Shown here piece after piece: positions 5,851 to 13,873 of a stretch of 18,476 nucleotides of DNA. This stretch comes from Flavobacteriaceae bacterium (GTDB lineage: Bacteria > Bacteroidota > Bacteroidia > Flavobacteriales > Weeksellaceae): contig JAISSC010000165.1 in the NCBI GenBank assembly GCA_031273305.1, positions 1 through 18,476 of the forward strand, written 5' to 3'. The position numbers were made by a program, and so were the translations under genes. Within the stretch, counting starts at the first letter, position 1. Each line of letters starts with the position of its first letter. The notes under the pieces are model-generated. The model worked only from the letters and a program-made list of their open reading frames with translations, had not been told where the DNA came from and ran no database searches.

Positions 5851-7113
5851 ATGGAATTATATTACTCATTTTCAATTCTTATTGTTTTTGCTGCCATCTT
5901 TTCTTATATAAATGTCCGTTTTTTAAAATTCCCTTCCACGATAGGTATTATGGTCATCGCTTTGGTAATGTCCATTATTCTGGTTCTCTTGGGAAATCTG
6001 ACTTCAAAACCGTTAAACGGTTTTGCCTCGCTTATAAAAGAATTTGACTTTACCGAAATCTTAATGGGGGCTATGCTAAATTTCCTGCTTTTTGCGGGAG
6101 CTATCCACATTAATATGGCTGATCTGAAAGAACAGAGGCTTCCGGTGGTCATATTTTCTACCTTAGGAGTTATTATTTCTACTATTGTTGTCGGGTTCGG
6201 GCTTTATTATGTTTTAAATTATCTGCTTCCTTTAGTAGATATACAAATAGGAATCCCTCTTATTTATTGCTTGCTTTTCGGGGCTTTAATTTCTCCCACA
6301 GACCCTATCGCCGTATTAAGTATTCTAAAACAATCAAACGTTTCAAAATCTTTAGAGACGAAAATAGCAGGAGAATCCTTACTTAATGATGGGGTTGCGG
6401 TAGTGTTATTTGCAATTCTTGCCAATCTGGCATCCGACCCTGCGGTGGTTGCAACCGGACATATGGACCTGTCTTTCGCCCATATTTTTGAATTATTTCT
6501 TAGGGAGGCGATCGGCGGACTTATACTGGGGGGCGGATTGGGTTATCTTGCTGCTTATGCCATCAAAACCAGCCACGATTATAAGGTATCCGTCCTGATT
6601 ACATTGGCTGTAGTGATGGGAGGCTACCTGATTGCTCAACATTTACACACTTCTGCTCCTTTAGCTATGGTGGGTGCAGGATTAATTATCGGAGAATCTA
6701 AAAGGAAATTAGGGTCTGCTAAAAAGAGTAATGTAGGAACTTTCTGGGAATTGATAGATGAGGTGATGAATGCCATCTTATTCTTGTTTATGGGATTTGA
6801 ACTTTTACTAATTGAAGATTTAGCCAATTATTGGTTAATGGGACTGATTTGCATAATAATAGTTCTATTTGCCCGATTCATCTCAATAAAAATACCGGTT
6901 CTAGTCATACCATTCCAAGAAAAATTCAGTAAAGGTACTATTGCCATGTTAGTATGGGGTGGCTTACGGGGAGGTGTTTCTATTGCTTTAGCCCTTTCAA
7001 CTCCTGAGAGTGACTATAAAGAAAATATTATTGCCGCTACTTATGTTGTAGTAGTTTTCTCTATCTTGGTTCAAGGAATGACCGTAGGTCGACTGGCAAA
7101 GAAGATCAATTAA
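5851..7113 (+). CDS. CPA1-family Na+(K+)/H+ antiporter
   Basis: A 420-residue inner-membrane protein with about twelve hydrophobic segments. It exchanges cytoplasmic Na+ (or K+) for protons and serves pH and salt balance. Diagnostic features are SPTDP (residues 148-152, Asp151), GESLLND (174-180) with the Asn-Asp pair that marks electroneutral CPA1 exchangers, and WGGLRGG near the end (369-375, Arg373). The protein ends soon after the last helix, so there is no long cytoplasmic regulatory tail of the eukaryotic NHE type, and no TrkA or CNBD domain. The start ATG is followed directly by a hydrophobic helix. It stands alone: an exact -7 element lies upstream and the next gene converges on it. 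Ion preference cannot be read from the sequence. Confidence 0.92.
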   Translation: MELYYSFSILIVFAAIFSYINVRFLKFPSTIGIMVIALVMSIILVLLGNLTSKPLNGFASLIKEFDFTEILMGAMLNFLLFAGAIHINMADLKEQRLPVVIFSTLGVIISTIVVGFGLYYVLNYLLPLVDIQIGIPLIYCLLFGALISPTDPIAVLSILKQSNVSKSLETKIAGESLLNDGVAVVLFAILANLASDPAVVATGHMDLSFAHIFELFLREAIGGLILGGGLGYLAAYAIKTSHDYKVSVLITLAVVMGGYLIAQHLHTSAPLAMVGAGLIIGESKRKLGSAKKSNVGTFWELIDEVMNAILFLFMGFELLLIEDLANYWLMGLICIIIVLFARFISIKIPVLVIPFQEKFSKGTIAMLVWGGLRGGVSIALALSTPESDYKENIIAATYVVVVFSILVQGMTVGRLAKKIN

Positions 7114-7182
7114 CCTGAGTTCGGAATAAGAAATTTTAAAAAAGGGTCTAATCAGTATATATAATTAACTGAATTTTAAATG
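7109..7182 (+). repeat. Dispersed repeat of about 70 bp, copy 1
   Basis: It begins over the antiporter stop codon (ATTAACCTGAGTTCGGAATA) and runs to about 7182. It is roughly 80% identical, by eye, to 18195-18265, in the same orientation. No open frame is shared. It may be the end of a decayed mobile element or a non-coding repeat family. Confidence 0.6.
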
Positions 7183-7221
7183 ACTAGGGTTAATGACTTA
7201 TCTGAATCGAATCAATTAGTT

Positions 7222-8079
7222 TCAACTAATGCCCTTTTTTGTAAAATACTCCAGAAAATGGTCAGGATGTGCTCCGGTGCGGTCATTATTATCCAAGTCA
7301 TCAATCCTTTTCATATCTTCTTCTGACAGTTCGAAATTAAAAACATCGGCGTTGGAAACAATCCTCTCTTTTTTAGTACTTTTAGGAATCGTAACCACTC
7401 CTTTTTGCAAGTCCCACCGGATAAGAATCTGGGCAATGTTTTTAGTATGTTTTTCAGCCAGTTCCAGGAGTACAGGCTCGTTGAATAATCCACCCCGTTT
7501 CAGAGGAGACCATGCTTCGTATTGGATATTGTTTTGCTTGCAAAAATCTAACAGCTCCTTTTGAATCAGGTTCGGGTGAAACTCTACCTGATTGACCATA
7601 GGAGAAGCACCACCCAACTCAATAATACTTTGTAAATGATGTTGCATGCAGTTACATACCCCAATAGCCCGAATCCGTCCGGCATGATAAAGCTCTTCCA
7701 TAGCTTTCCAGGCTTCAAGAAAATAATCGGGATGAGGCCAATGAATTAGATATAGGTCTAAATACTCCAGCCCTAGTTTTTGCATGGAGGTCTCAAAAGA
7801 TTTTAGTGTGTCTTTATATTTTTGTTGCGAAAACCATACTTTGGTAGTTACAAAAATTTCCTCCCGCTGAATGGATGAGGTTCTAATGGCTTTACCTACT
7901 CCTTCTTCATTATAATAATAGGTGGCTGTGTCAACATGCCTATATCCGGCATCCAAAGCGTGGTGGATGGCATTAATGACTTCCTGACCGTCTTCTGCCT
8001 TATATACTCCTAAACCTAAATAAGGCATTTTAACTCCGTTAGATAAAATCGTGCTTCCTGAAATGTCCGTTATTTTCAT
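7222..8079 (-). CDS. Aldo/keto reductase
   Basis: A 285-residue NADPH-dependent cytosolic oxidoreductase of the AKR superfamily, which reduces aldehydes or ketones. The catalytic tetrad stands at the textbook positions: Asp50 and Tyr55 in HVDTATYYYNEEGVGKAI, Lys80 in VTTKVW, and His113 in LYLIHWPHPDY. The C-terminal cofactor site is IPKSTKKERI followed by NADVFNFELSEEDM. Length and layout match the 2,5-diketo-gluconate reductase-like bacterial group (AKR5-like). The natural substrate is not predictable. The gene is preceded by Nif3 on the same strand with 66 bp between, so they may be co-transcribed. It faces the antiporter gene. Confidence 0.93.
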   Translation of the reverse strand: MKITDISGSTILSNGVKMPYLGLGVYKAEDGQEVINAIHHALDAGYRHVDTATYYYNEEGVGKAIRTSSIQREEIFVTTKVWFSQQKYKDTLKSFETSMQKLGLEYLDLYLIHWPHPDYFLEAWKAMEELYHAGRIRAIGVCNCMQHHLQSIIELGGASPMVNQVEFHPNLIQKELLDFCKQNNIQYEAWSPLKRGGLFNEPVLLELAEKHTKNIAQILIRWDLQKGVVTIPKSTKKERIVSNADVFNFELSEEDMKRIDDLDNNDRTGAHPDHFLEYFTKKGIS

Positions 8080-8145
8080 TTTTTATCTTATTTACACTTC
8101 AAACTATTCTAATCTGTTATAATTTCCAAATCTTTCGGATAATTC

Positions 8146-9243
8146 TTATAAATAATAGTAAACAGGATTCGTATTTATTTTTGATATATGGATGTCCAAA
8201 CCTTTCAGGCAGCCTGATAAATACCTGTGTAACAGGTCTTTGGTAAACTGCTCACTTTCGTAATGTCCAATATCCGCCAACAGTATCTTTCCCTCTGCCT
8301 GAAAAAATTCATGGTATTTTATATCTGCTGTTACAAAAATATCTGCTCCTGCCGAAATAGCGTTTTTAATGGCAAAACTTCCGGAACCGCCCAATACTGC
8401 TATCTTTTTTACCGGTTTATTTCTTAAAGACGTATGCCTGATACAATCCGTAGGTAAAGATCTTTTGAGTTTGCTCAGAAATTCTTCTTCGGAAATTTCT
8501 TCCTCCAACTCCCCTATTCTTCCCATACCTATATCCTGATTCTCATTATCCAGCGTATAAATCTCATAGGCTATTTCTTCATAAGGATGGGAGCTTTTTA
8601 ATGCTTTTAAAATTTCAACTTGTTTAAAATCTTCAAAAATTACACCAAGCATCACCTCATCTGCTGCTTCCCGTTTGTTTATCTCTCCAATAAACGGATG
8701 AGTTCCTTCCGTAGGTAAAAAAGACCCTTTTCCTTCTACCCAAAAACTACAATTTTTATAATTTCCTATTTCTCCTGCTCCTGCATTAAATAAAGCCTGT
8801 TGCACTTTAGGAAAATCCCTGACCGGAACATAGGTCTGGAGCTTTTTTATACATTGGGTTCCAGGAATCAGAGGATGGGTGTTTTTTATCCCCAACCGGT
8901 TGCATATTTCGTAATTAACTCCTTCTTTAGCTATATCCAGATTGGTATGAATTGCATAAATAGCTATGTTATTTTTAATGGCTTTGATAACGGTCTTTTC
9001 TACGTAATTTTTTCCTGTAAGGGACTTTAGACCTGAGAAAATTATAGGATGAAAGGTGATTATCAGATTACAGTTTTTCTCAATGGCTTCTTCTACTACC
9101 TCTTCCAGACAGTCAAGTGTTATCAGGATACCGGTAATCTCTCCTTCCGATGAACCTGCCAGCAAACCTACATTATCAAAACTTTCTGCATTAGATTCCG
9201 GTGCCAAAGTTTCTAAAGTTTTTATAATATCCGATGTTTTCAT
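8146..9243 (-). CDS. Nif3-like dinuclear metal centre protein (YqfO/YbgI family)
   Basis: A 365-residue protein from ATG 9243. Nif3-family proteins form hexameric toroids with two metal ions per subunit; their function is debated, and some act as GTP cyclohydrolase 1 type 2 homologues. Metal ligands are visible in FHPIIFSG (His65) and AIHTNLD (His99, Asp103), and in GHYESEQF near the end. The long middle insert (about residues 125-240) is the extra domain of the YqfO-type members. A TTG codon at 9270 would add nine residues, but that TTG is the end of an exact -7 promoter element, so I start at the ATG, where MKTSDIIKTLE matches the family's beginning. It may be co-transcribed with the aldo/keto reductase. 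Confidence 0.93.
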   Translation of the reverse strand: MKTSDIIKTLETLAPESNAESFDNVGLLAGSSEGEITGILITLDCLEEVVEEAIEKNCNLIITFHPIIFSGLKSLTGKNYVEKTVIKAIKNNIAIYAIHTNLDIAKEGVNYEICNRLGIKNTHPLIPGTQCIKKLQTYVPVRDFPKVQQALFNAGAGEIGNYKNCSFWVEGKGSFLPTEGTHPFIGEINKREAADEVMLGVIFEDFKQVEILKALKSSHPYEEIAYEIYTLDNENQDIGMGRIGELEEEISEEEFLSKLKRSLPTDCIRHTSLRNKPVKKIAVLGGSGSFAIKNAISAGADIFVTADIKYHEFFQAEGKILLADIGHYESEQFTKDLLHRYLSGCLKGLDIHISKINTNPVYYYL

Positions 9244-9267
9244 TCCGGTCAAATTTTTATCTTTCTT

Positions 9268-9299
9268 CAAATATAAGGCTTGATGGAAGAAAAATCAAA
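9268..9299 (-). promoter_or_regulatory. Promoter of the Nif3-family gene
   Basis: Minus strand TTTG (9299-9296), 20-bp spacer, TATATTTG (9275-9268). It is an exact match to the Bacteroidota consensus and spacing. Transcription should start near 9262, which puts the in-frame TTG at 9270 upstream of the mRNA. Confidence 0.7.
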
Positions 9300-9310
9300 C
9301 TATTAATAAC

Positions 9311-9341
9311 AAAAAAAACTGATAGATTTCACTATCAGTTT
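9311..9341 (-). terminator. Intrinsic terminator of the rpsF-rpsR-rplI operon
   Basis: A 9-bp perfect stem (AACTGATAG, 9317-9325, with CTATCAGTT, 9332-9340) and a six-base loop. On the minus strand it is followed by a run of eight T's (9318-9311), partly continuing the stem. It lies 27 bp past the rplI stop. Confidence 0.82.
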
Positions 9342-9367
9342 CCTGCATAATCTACTTTTTTAAAGTA

Positions 9368-9829
9368 TTATTCTTCTGTCACCCCGTCTGAAACAACATC
9401 AAAAACATAGTCATACTCAACCGTTCTGTGTAAACGAATTTTAGCTGTGTATTTACCTAATCTTTTAATTGTATTTCCGGGTATTTTAATGTATTTTTTA
9501 TTTACTTCAACTCCTGCTTTTACTAATGCTTCTGCCAGATCGGCATTGTTCACGGAACCGAATAATTTATCTCCGTTCCCCACTTTGGCAGGAATGGACA
9601 CTGCAACATCTTTCAGTTTTGCAACTATATCATTAGCCGTTTTTACCAGAGCGGCTTCTTCAGCTTCTTTTTCCTTTAAGGTAGCTTCCAGAGCGGCTTT
9701 ATTCTTTGGTGTTGCTAATAAGGCAAAGCCCTGAGGTATCAAATAATTACGAGCATAACCTGGTTTAACATTTACCACATCAAACTCTAATCCTAAGTTT
9801 TCTACGTCTTGTTTAAGAATTACTTCCAT
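9368..9829 (-). CDS. rplI: 50S ribosomal protein L9
   Basis: A 153-residue ribosomal protein that binds 23S rRNA and protrudes from the L1 side of the large subunit. The N-terminal domain carries the family signature: MEVILKQDVENLGL, then VNVKPGYARNYLIPQGFALL. A long charged helix (about 40-75, rich in Ala, Glu and Lys) links it to the C-terminal domain (VGNGDKLFGSVNNADLAEAL). Length is normal. It is the third gene of the rpsF-rpsR-rplI operon, 21 bp after rpsR, and is followed by a terminator. Confidence 0.97.
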   Translation of the reverse strand: MEVILKQDVENLGLEFDVVNVKPGYARNYLIPQGFALLATPKNKAALEATLKEKEAEEAALVKTANDIVAKLKDVAVSIPAKVGNGDKLFGSVNNADLAEALVKAGVEVNKKYIKIPGNTIKRLGKYTAKIRLHRTVEYDYVFDVVSDGVTEE

Positions 9830-9850
9830 GATTTCTTTGTTTTCTTTGAA

Positions 9851-10156
9851 TTACGGTTTTAATTGATCACCAACATACGGCAATAATGCCAAATGTCTTG
9901 CTCTTTTAATTGCTTGAGACACTTTTCTTTGAAATTTCAAAGATGTACCGGTAAGTCTTCTTGGAAGAATTTTACCCTGCTCGTTCAAAAATCTCAATAA
10001 GAAATCGGGGTCCTTATAGTCAACGTATTTAATACCGTATTTTTTAAAACGGCAATATTTTTTATCCGTTTTAGTGTCAATATCCAACTGACTTAAAAAC
10101 TTAACTTCGCTGGAATTTGCTCCTGCTGCCTGTTTTGCTAATTCATCTATTGCCAT
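9851..10156 (-). CDS. rpsR: 30S ribosomal protein S18
   Basis: A 101-residue small-subunit protein that binds next to S6 on the platform of the 30S particle. The conserved core is KKYCRFKKYGIKYVDYKDPD, then LPRRLTGTSLKFQRKVSQAI and KRARHLALLPYV. The N-terminus has about 25 residues (MAIDELAKQAAG and following) beyond the shortest homologues, as is common in this phylum. The gene starts 3 bp after the rpsF stop, so translation is probably coupled, fitting the S6:S18 heterodimer. Confidence 0.97.
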   Translation of the reverse strand: MAIDELAKQAAGANSSEVKFLSQLDIDTKTDKKYCRFKKYGIKYVDYKDPDFLLRFLNEQGKILPRRLTGTSLKFQRKVSQAIKRARHLALLPYVGDQLKP

Positions 10157-10159
10157 GTC

Positions 10160-10501
10160 TTACTTTTTTAAGGATTTAACTTTTTCTTCTCTTTTCCTTG
10201 CCCATTCTATACCGTGTTTGTCTAATTTCACGGTTAAGAATCTCAATATTCTCTCATCTCTCTTGAATGCCAACTCCAAAGTATTGACAATATCTCCGGA
10301 AGCCTTAAATTCAATCAGGTTATAAAATCCATTTCTCTTCAACTGGATAGAATAAGCTAACTTCTTCAATCCCCAGTTCTCCTGGTTCACAATAGTTGCG
10401 TTGTTTTCTTTGAGCAAATTCTCAAACGACTTAACTGCTTCCTCCACCTGAGAGTCAGATAGAACGGGAGTTAAAATGAAAACAGTTTCATAATGATTCA
10501 T
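10160..10501 (-). CDS. rpsF: 30S ribosomal protein S6
   Basis: A 113-residue ferredoxin-like small-subunit protein and partner of S18. The start MNHYETVFILTPVLSDSQVE and the stretch NWGLKKLAYSIQLKRNGFYN are typical of the family; RDERILRFLTVKLDKH closes the fold, followed by a basic tail (KREEKVKSLKK). It is the first gene of the operon. A strong promoter match lies 34 bp upstream. The DNA between it and aroB is a hairpin mosaic. Confidence 0.97.
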   Translation of the reverse strand: MNHYETVFILTPVLSDSQVEEAVKSFENLLKENNATIVNQENWGLKKLAYSIQLKRNGFYNLIEFKASGDIVNTLELAFKRDERILRFLTVKLDKHGIEWARKREEKVKSLKK

Positions 10502-10534
10502 AAAATCAATTTTTTAAATTATTTTTTCGAACGG

Positions 10535-10566
10535 CAAATATAGAAACTTTTATTGACTTAGCAAAA
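10535..10566 (-). promoter_or_regulatory. Promoter of the rpsF-rpsR-rplI operon
   Basis: Minus strand TTTTG (10566-10562), 19-bp spacer, TATATTTG (10542-10535): an exact match in sequence and spacing. The leader would be about 28-30 nt, AT-rich and without a clear Shine-Dalgarno sequence. Confidence 0.75.
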
Positions 10567-10607
10567 TTTATCTTACACCTGCCTGTTACCCTAAACGATT
10601 TTTTGGA

Positions 10608-10830
10608 CAGCCTGAAAGGCTGAATCTTCATAACCGCAGGTCGCAGACCTGCGGAGAATACCCGCTCCCACTCTATGCCTGAAAGGCAAGACTAGTCCCG
10701 CCTTTCAGGCGGTGTTATTGGTTGTCGTTGCCCGCAGGTCAGCGACCTGCGGTTATGAAAATCAAGCCCTCCGGGCTTGCCATTGATATGTAACAACTAA
10801 TAGGCTGAGACGCCCAAATTGGGACGTCTC
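10608..10830. repeat. Mosaic of palindromic REP-like hairpins
   Basis: Seven short hairpins, most with perfect stems and three-base loops. They are: 10608-10622 (CAGCCT/AGGCTG); 10634-10654 (CCGCAGGTC/GACCTGCGG, loop GCA); 10676-10688 (TGCCT/AGGCA); 10698-10712 (CCGCCT/AGGCGG); 10732-10752 (the same 9-bp stem, loop AGC); 10763-10779 (CAAGCCC/GGGCTTG); and 10807-10830 (GAGACG/CGTCTC around CCC/GGG). The two 9-bp hairpins are also arms of one large inverted repeat, since CTTCATAA before the first is mirrored by TTATGAA after the second. The local GC content is clearly higher than its surroundings. The arrangement resembles REP/BIME elements. It lies downstream of aroB and upstream of the rpsF promoter, and no gene is present. 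Confidence 0.75.
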
Positions 10831-10861
10831 TACCTGATATTATCTGTTGCGTTTATAAACA

Positions 10862-11914
10862 CTATCCTTCAATATACGTCCGTAATGCTTCTTTTATAAG
10901 TTCTTCTTCCACCGATATGTCATATACAGCCTTACCGATCTTTTCCAACAAAACAAACTTAATTTCGTTATTTACATTCTTTTTATCGTTCTGCATAAAT
11001 GCCAGAATATTATCAAAATATTCTTCTTTTATTGCCAGTTTCGGGTATAATGAGGAGATATATTCCTTAATTTCTTCATATTCCTGACGGGAAAGCAATT
11101 CTTTTCTCACCGATATATAACTCTCAACTATCATCCCCATAGCAACGCCTTCTCCGTGCATAACGGGTGTTTTATTTTCGAGGAAGAAACTTTCTACTGC
11201 ATGTCCGATCGTATGTCCGAAATTCAGGATCTTTCGCAACCCTGTCTCAGTAAAATCCTGAGAAACTACCTCTTTTTTAATCTCTATACTGGTTCTTATC
11301 AACTTCTCCAAATTCTCTGTTTTTATCTCTTTTAATGCAGCTATCTCTTTCCAGTATACTTCATCTGCAATCAGTCCGTGCTTGATAATCTCCGCAAAAC
11401 CGCTTAATATCTGTTCCTGTGGGAGGGTTAATATAAATTCGGGGTCAACTATAACCATACGGGGCAAAGCAAAGTTACCTATTTGGTTCTTATGGCTCCC
11501 TAAGTCTACGCCTGTCTTTCCTCCTATGGAAGCATCCACCATAGCTAAAAGGGTTGTGGGTATATTAATAAAATTAATTCCTCTTTTGTAACAGTTGGCA
11601 ACAAAACCTCCCATATCGGTTAAAACTCCTCCTCCTATGTTTATTAACAAGCCTTTCCTGTCTGTTTTGAAATGAGTAAGCGTTTCCCATAATTGGATAC
11701 AGATATATAAATTTTTATTCTCTTCTCCCGGCTTTATCTCAATAATCTCCGTTTCCGCTGTGGTCTCAATTCCTGAAATTACCTGTGGATAACAGTATTT
11801 ATGCGTATTCTCGTCTACCAGAAAAACTATTTTGGAAGGTTTGTTTTCTTGTATAAAGTTGTTTATTTCTTTTATTCCTTCTTTTCCGTAATAAATAGGG
11901 TTAATAAGATTCAT
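10862..11914 (-). CDS. aroB: 3-dehydroquinate synthase
   Basis: A 350-residue cytosolic enzyme that converts DAHP to 3-dehydroquinate, the second step of the shikimate pathway to aromatic amino acids, using NAD+ and a divalent metal. The NAD-binding and active-site region is GGGVLTDMGGFVANCYKRG (94-112), followed by IPTTLLAMVDASIGGKTGVD (118-137). The likely metal ligands are Glu175 (SGFAEIIKHG), His234 (NFGHTIGHAVE) and His253 (MHGEGVAMG). Length is normal. The gene starts 11 bp after the zinc peptidase gene on the same strand, so they probably share a transcript. No U-run terminator was seen after it; the hairpin at 10807-10830 may serve. Confidence 0.96.
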   Translation of the reverse strand: MNLINPIYYGKEGIKEINNFIQENKPSKIVFLVDENTHKYCYPQVISGIETTAETEIIEIKPGEENKNLYICIQLWETLTHFKTDRKGLLINIGGGVLTDMGGFVANCYKRGINFINIPTTLLAMVDASIGGKTGVDLGSHKNQIGNFALPRMVIVDPEFILTLPQEQILSGFAEIIKHGLIADEVYWKEIAALKEIKTENLEKLIRTSIEIKKEVVSQDFTETGLRKILNFGHTIGHAVESFFLENKTPVMHGEGVAMGMIVESYISVRKELLSRQEYEEIKEYISSLYPKLAIKEEYFDNILAFMQNDKKNVNNEIKFVLLEKIGKAVYDISVEEELIKEALRTYIEG

Positions 11915-11925
11915 CTATAAAAAAG

Positions 11926-12627
11926 TTAGTTATTTCTCCTGTTTCCTAATAAGATCATCAAAAAGTACAATAATTGAGCTAAAGAGCCTAAAGCTGCCAC
12001 CAGATAAGTCCTTGCTGCCCACTTCAATGCATCTTTACATTCTCCGTATTCATCCTGTTGCACTATATGATTACTTTCCAACCAATCCAAAGCCCTGTTG
12101 CTGGCGTCATATTCCACCGGTAAGGTAACAAAGGCAAAGAGAGTGGTTATTGCGAATAATCCTATCCCTATTCCCAATACTATCGTACTTCCCGAAAAAG
12201 CCATAATTGCTATTCCTGCCAACAAAACCCATTGCAGAAGATGGGAACTGATGTTTACAACCGGAACCAGCTTAGAACGCAACTGAAGCATTGAATATCC
12301 TGTCGCATGTTGAACTGCATGTCCGCATTCATGGGCTGCCACTGCCGCCGCTGCCGTAGACCTTTGACTATATACTCCTTCTGAAAGGTTTACCGTTTTA
12401 TTCACAGGATTATAATGATCGGTCAACATACCCGGTGCAGAGATTACCTGAACATCCATGATTCCGTTATCTCTAAGCATTTTTTCCGCTATTTCTTTTC
12501 CGCTCATTCCATTGGATAACCGCGTTCGGGAATATTTTTCAAACTTTGATTTTAATTGCCCCTGAACAATCATGCTTATTATAAAAATAACTCCCGTTAT
12601 CAATAAATAAATTGGATCGTATACCAT
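11926..12627 (-). CDS. Membrane zinc metallopeptidase (YugP family)
   Basis: A 233-residue integral membrane protease of the Zn_peptidase_2 family. The zinc site is HECGH (residues 99-103) in AAAVAAHECGHAVQHATGYS; a third ligand is probably Glu172 in LPVEYDASNRAL. Hydrophobic segments lie at about 5-22, 125-145, 147-168 and 208-228, so the catalytic part lies against the membrane. The substrate is unknown in the family. It lies upstream of aroB, 11 bp apart, and its promoter region is shared with the divergent GNAT gene. No clear TAnnTTTG was seen on this strand. Confidence 0.92.
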   Translation of the reverse strand: MVYDPIYLLITGVIFIISMIVQGQLKSKFEKYSRTRLSNGMSGKEIAEKMLRDNGIMDVQVISAPGMLTDHYNPVNKTVNLSEGVYSQRSTAAAAVAAHECGHAVQHATGYSMLQLRSKLVPVVNISSHLLQWVLLAGIAIMAFSGSTIVLGIGIGLFAITTLFAFVTLPVEYDASNRALDWLESNHIVQQDEYGECKDALKWAARTYLVAALGSLAQLLYFLMILLGNRRNN

Positions 12628-12676
12628 ACTTTTTTAGTTTATTATTGTATTAATTTTAAAATTCATATTCTCTTAT

Positions 12677-12684
12677 TATATTTG
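12677..12684 (+). promoter_or_regulatory. -7 element of the GNAT-family gene
   Basis: TATATTTG matches TAnnTTTG exactly. There is no TTG at the usual distance (12654-12657 reads TTTT), so the -33 part is weak. The element contains a TTG codon (12682) that is in frame with the gene but is not its start. Confidence 0.5.
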
Positions 12685-12744
12685 CTAAAATTATGCCTTT
12701 TTTGGTTATACTACCAAAAAGACAGCCAAAATAAACACAGTAGC

Positions 12745-13869
12745 ATGAGTCAAATTGAAGTAAAGGAAGTTACTACCAAATCCGAATTAAAAAAATTTGT
12801 AACCTATCCTAACCTTTTATATAAAGACAATCCTTATTATGTCCCTGCCTTAGTTTCAGAGGAAATATCCGTTTTCGATGAAGATAAAAATCCTGTTTTT
12901 GAGTTTTCTATTTGCAAAAAATATCTGGCTTATAAAAACGGCGAAATAGCAGGGAGAATTGCACTTATCATCAATAGAAAAGAAGAGACGGAAATGGGAA
13001 TCAAAAAGGTTCGTTTCGGTTGGTTTGATGTTATAGATGACATAGAAGTAACTAAGGCTCTGCTGGAAAAGGCTTATGAATTGGCAGGGGAACATGATTT
13101 TCACCGTATTGAAGGTCCCGTAGGTTTCACCAATCTGGATAAGGCAGGAATGCTAAGTATGGGGTATGACAAATTGGCAACTATGATAGGGTTATATAAT
13201 TTTCCATACTATCATGAACATTTTGAAAAATTAGGCTTTTCTAAGGCAAGTGAATGGATTGAGTTTTATATTGAGGTAGTCTCTGTGTTGCCGGAGAAAG
13301 TAGTCCGTCTTTCTGAGTTGCTAAAGGAAAAATATAAGCTAAAATCTTTACGTTTTAAAACCAAAGAAGAATTGGTAGATCATGCGGATGAGATGTTTAG
13401 ATTATTGGATGAGACTTATAAGGTTTTAAGCACTTATGTTCCGTTTTCTGAAAAACAGATCAACTATTATAAGGAAAAATATATCCCGTTCATCAATAAG
13501 GATTATGTTATCTGTATTGCGGATGAAAATAACAAACTGGTCGGATTTGCCATAACTATGCCCTCTTATTCAAAGGCTTTACAAAAAGCAAAGGGAAAAT
13601 TATTTCCGTTCGGATGGTACCATTTATTAAAGGCTTCCAAACATAATAAATGGGCTAATTTTTACCTTATCGGAATCCATCCTGATTATCAGAAAAAAGG
13701 AATTGCCGCTATTATCTTAAAAGAATTTTTCGACCTGTTTACATCCAAAGGCATCAAATATCTGGAAACCAACCCTGAACTGGAAGATAATAAAAACATC
13801 CAGCTGCTTTGGAAAGACTATAACCCGAATAACCACAAAAGAAGAAAAACTTATTTTAAAGAATTTTAG
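12745..13869 (+). CDS. GNAT-like acyltransferase domain protein of unknown substrate
   Basis: A 374-residue soluble protein from ATG 12745 (MSQIEVKEVTTKSELKKFVT). The frame extends back to TTG 12682, but that codon is part of the -7 promoter element, so I reject it. The N-terminal half has a GNAT-like fold start (residues 15-100, with YKDNPYYVPALVSEE and KKYLAYKNGEIAGRIALI), and the second half contains an acetyl-CoA site-like stretch, FYLIGIHPDYQKKGIAAIIL, followed by the closing ETNPELEDNKNIQLLWKDY. This double layout matches a family of large GNAT-like proteins common in Bacteroidota and usually annotated only as hypothetical. No pathway can be assigned. It is a single gene that ends 4 bp from the convergent GNAT gene. 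Confidence 0.75.
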   Translation: MSQIEVKEVTTKSELKKFVTYPNLLYKDNPYYVPALVSEEISVFDEDKNPVFEFSICKKYLAYKNGEIAGRIALIINRKEETEMGIKKVRFGWFDVIDDIEVTKALLEKAYELAGEHDFHRIEGPVGFTNLDKAGMLSMGYDKLATMIGLYNFPYYHEHFEKLGFSKASEWIEFYIEVVSVLPEKVVRLSELLKEKYKLKSLRFKTKEELVDHADEMFRLLDETYKVLSTYVPFSEKQINYYKEKYIPFINKDYVICIADENNKLVGFAITMPSYSKALQKAKGKLFPFGWYHLLKASKHNKWANFYLIGIHPDYQKKGIAAIILKEFFDLFTSKGIKYLETNPELEDNKNIQLLWKDYNPNNHKRRKTYFKEF

Positions 13870-13873
13870 GCTT

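Noticed and set aside
7215..7230. Hairpin ATTAGT/ACTAAT followed by a T run, as a terminator of the antiporter gene
   Set aside because: The stem is only 6 bp and nearly all A/T, and it overlaps the end of the convergent aldo/keto reductase gene; too weak to call.
10608..10830. Possible CRISPR array because of several repeated palindromic stems
   Set aside because: Stem sequences differ, spacing is irregular, and there are no uniform spacers or cas genes. REP-like hairpins explain it better.
12682..12744. N-terminal extension of the GNAT-like protein from TTG 12682
   Set aside because: The TTG lies inside the -7 element and the extra residues do not look like the family; ATG 12745 is better.
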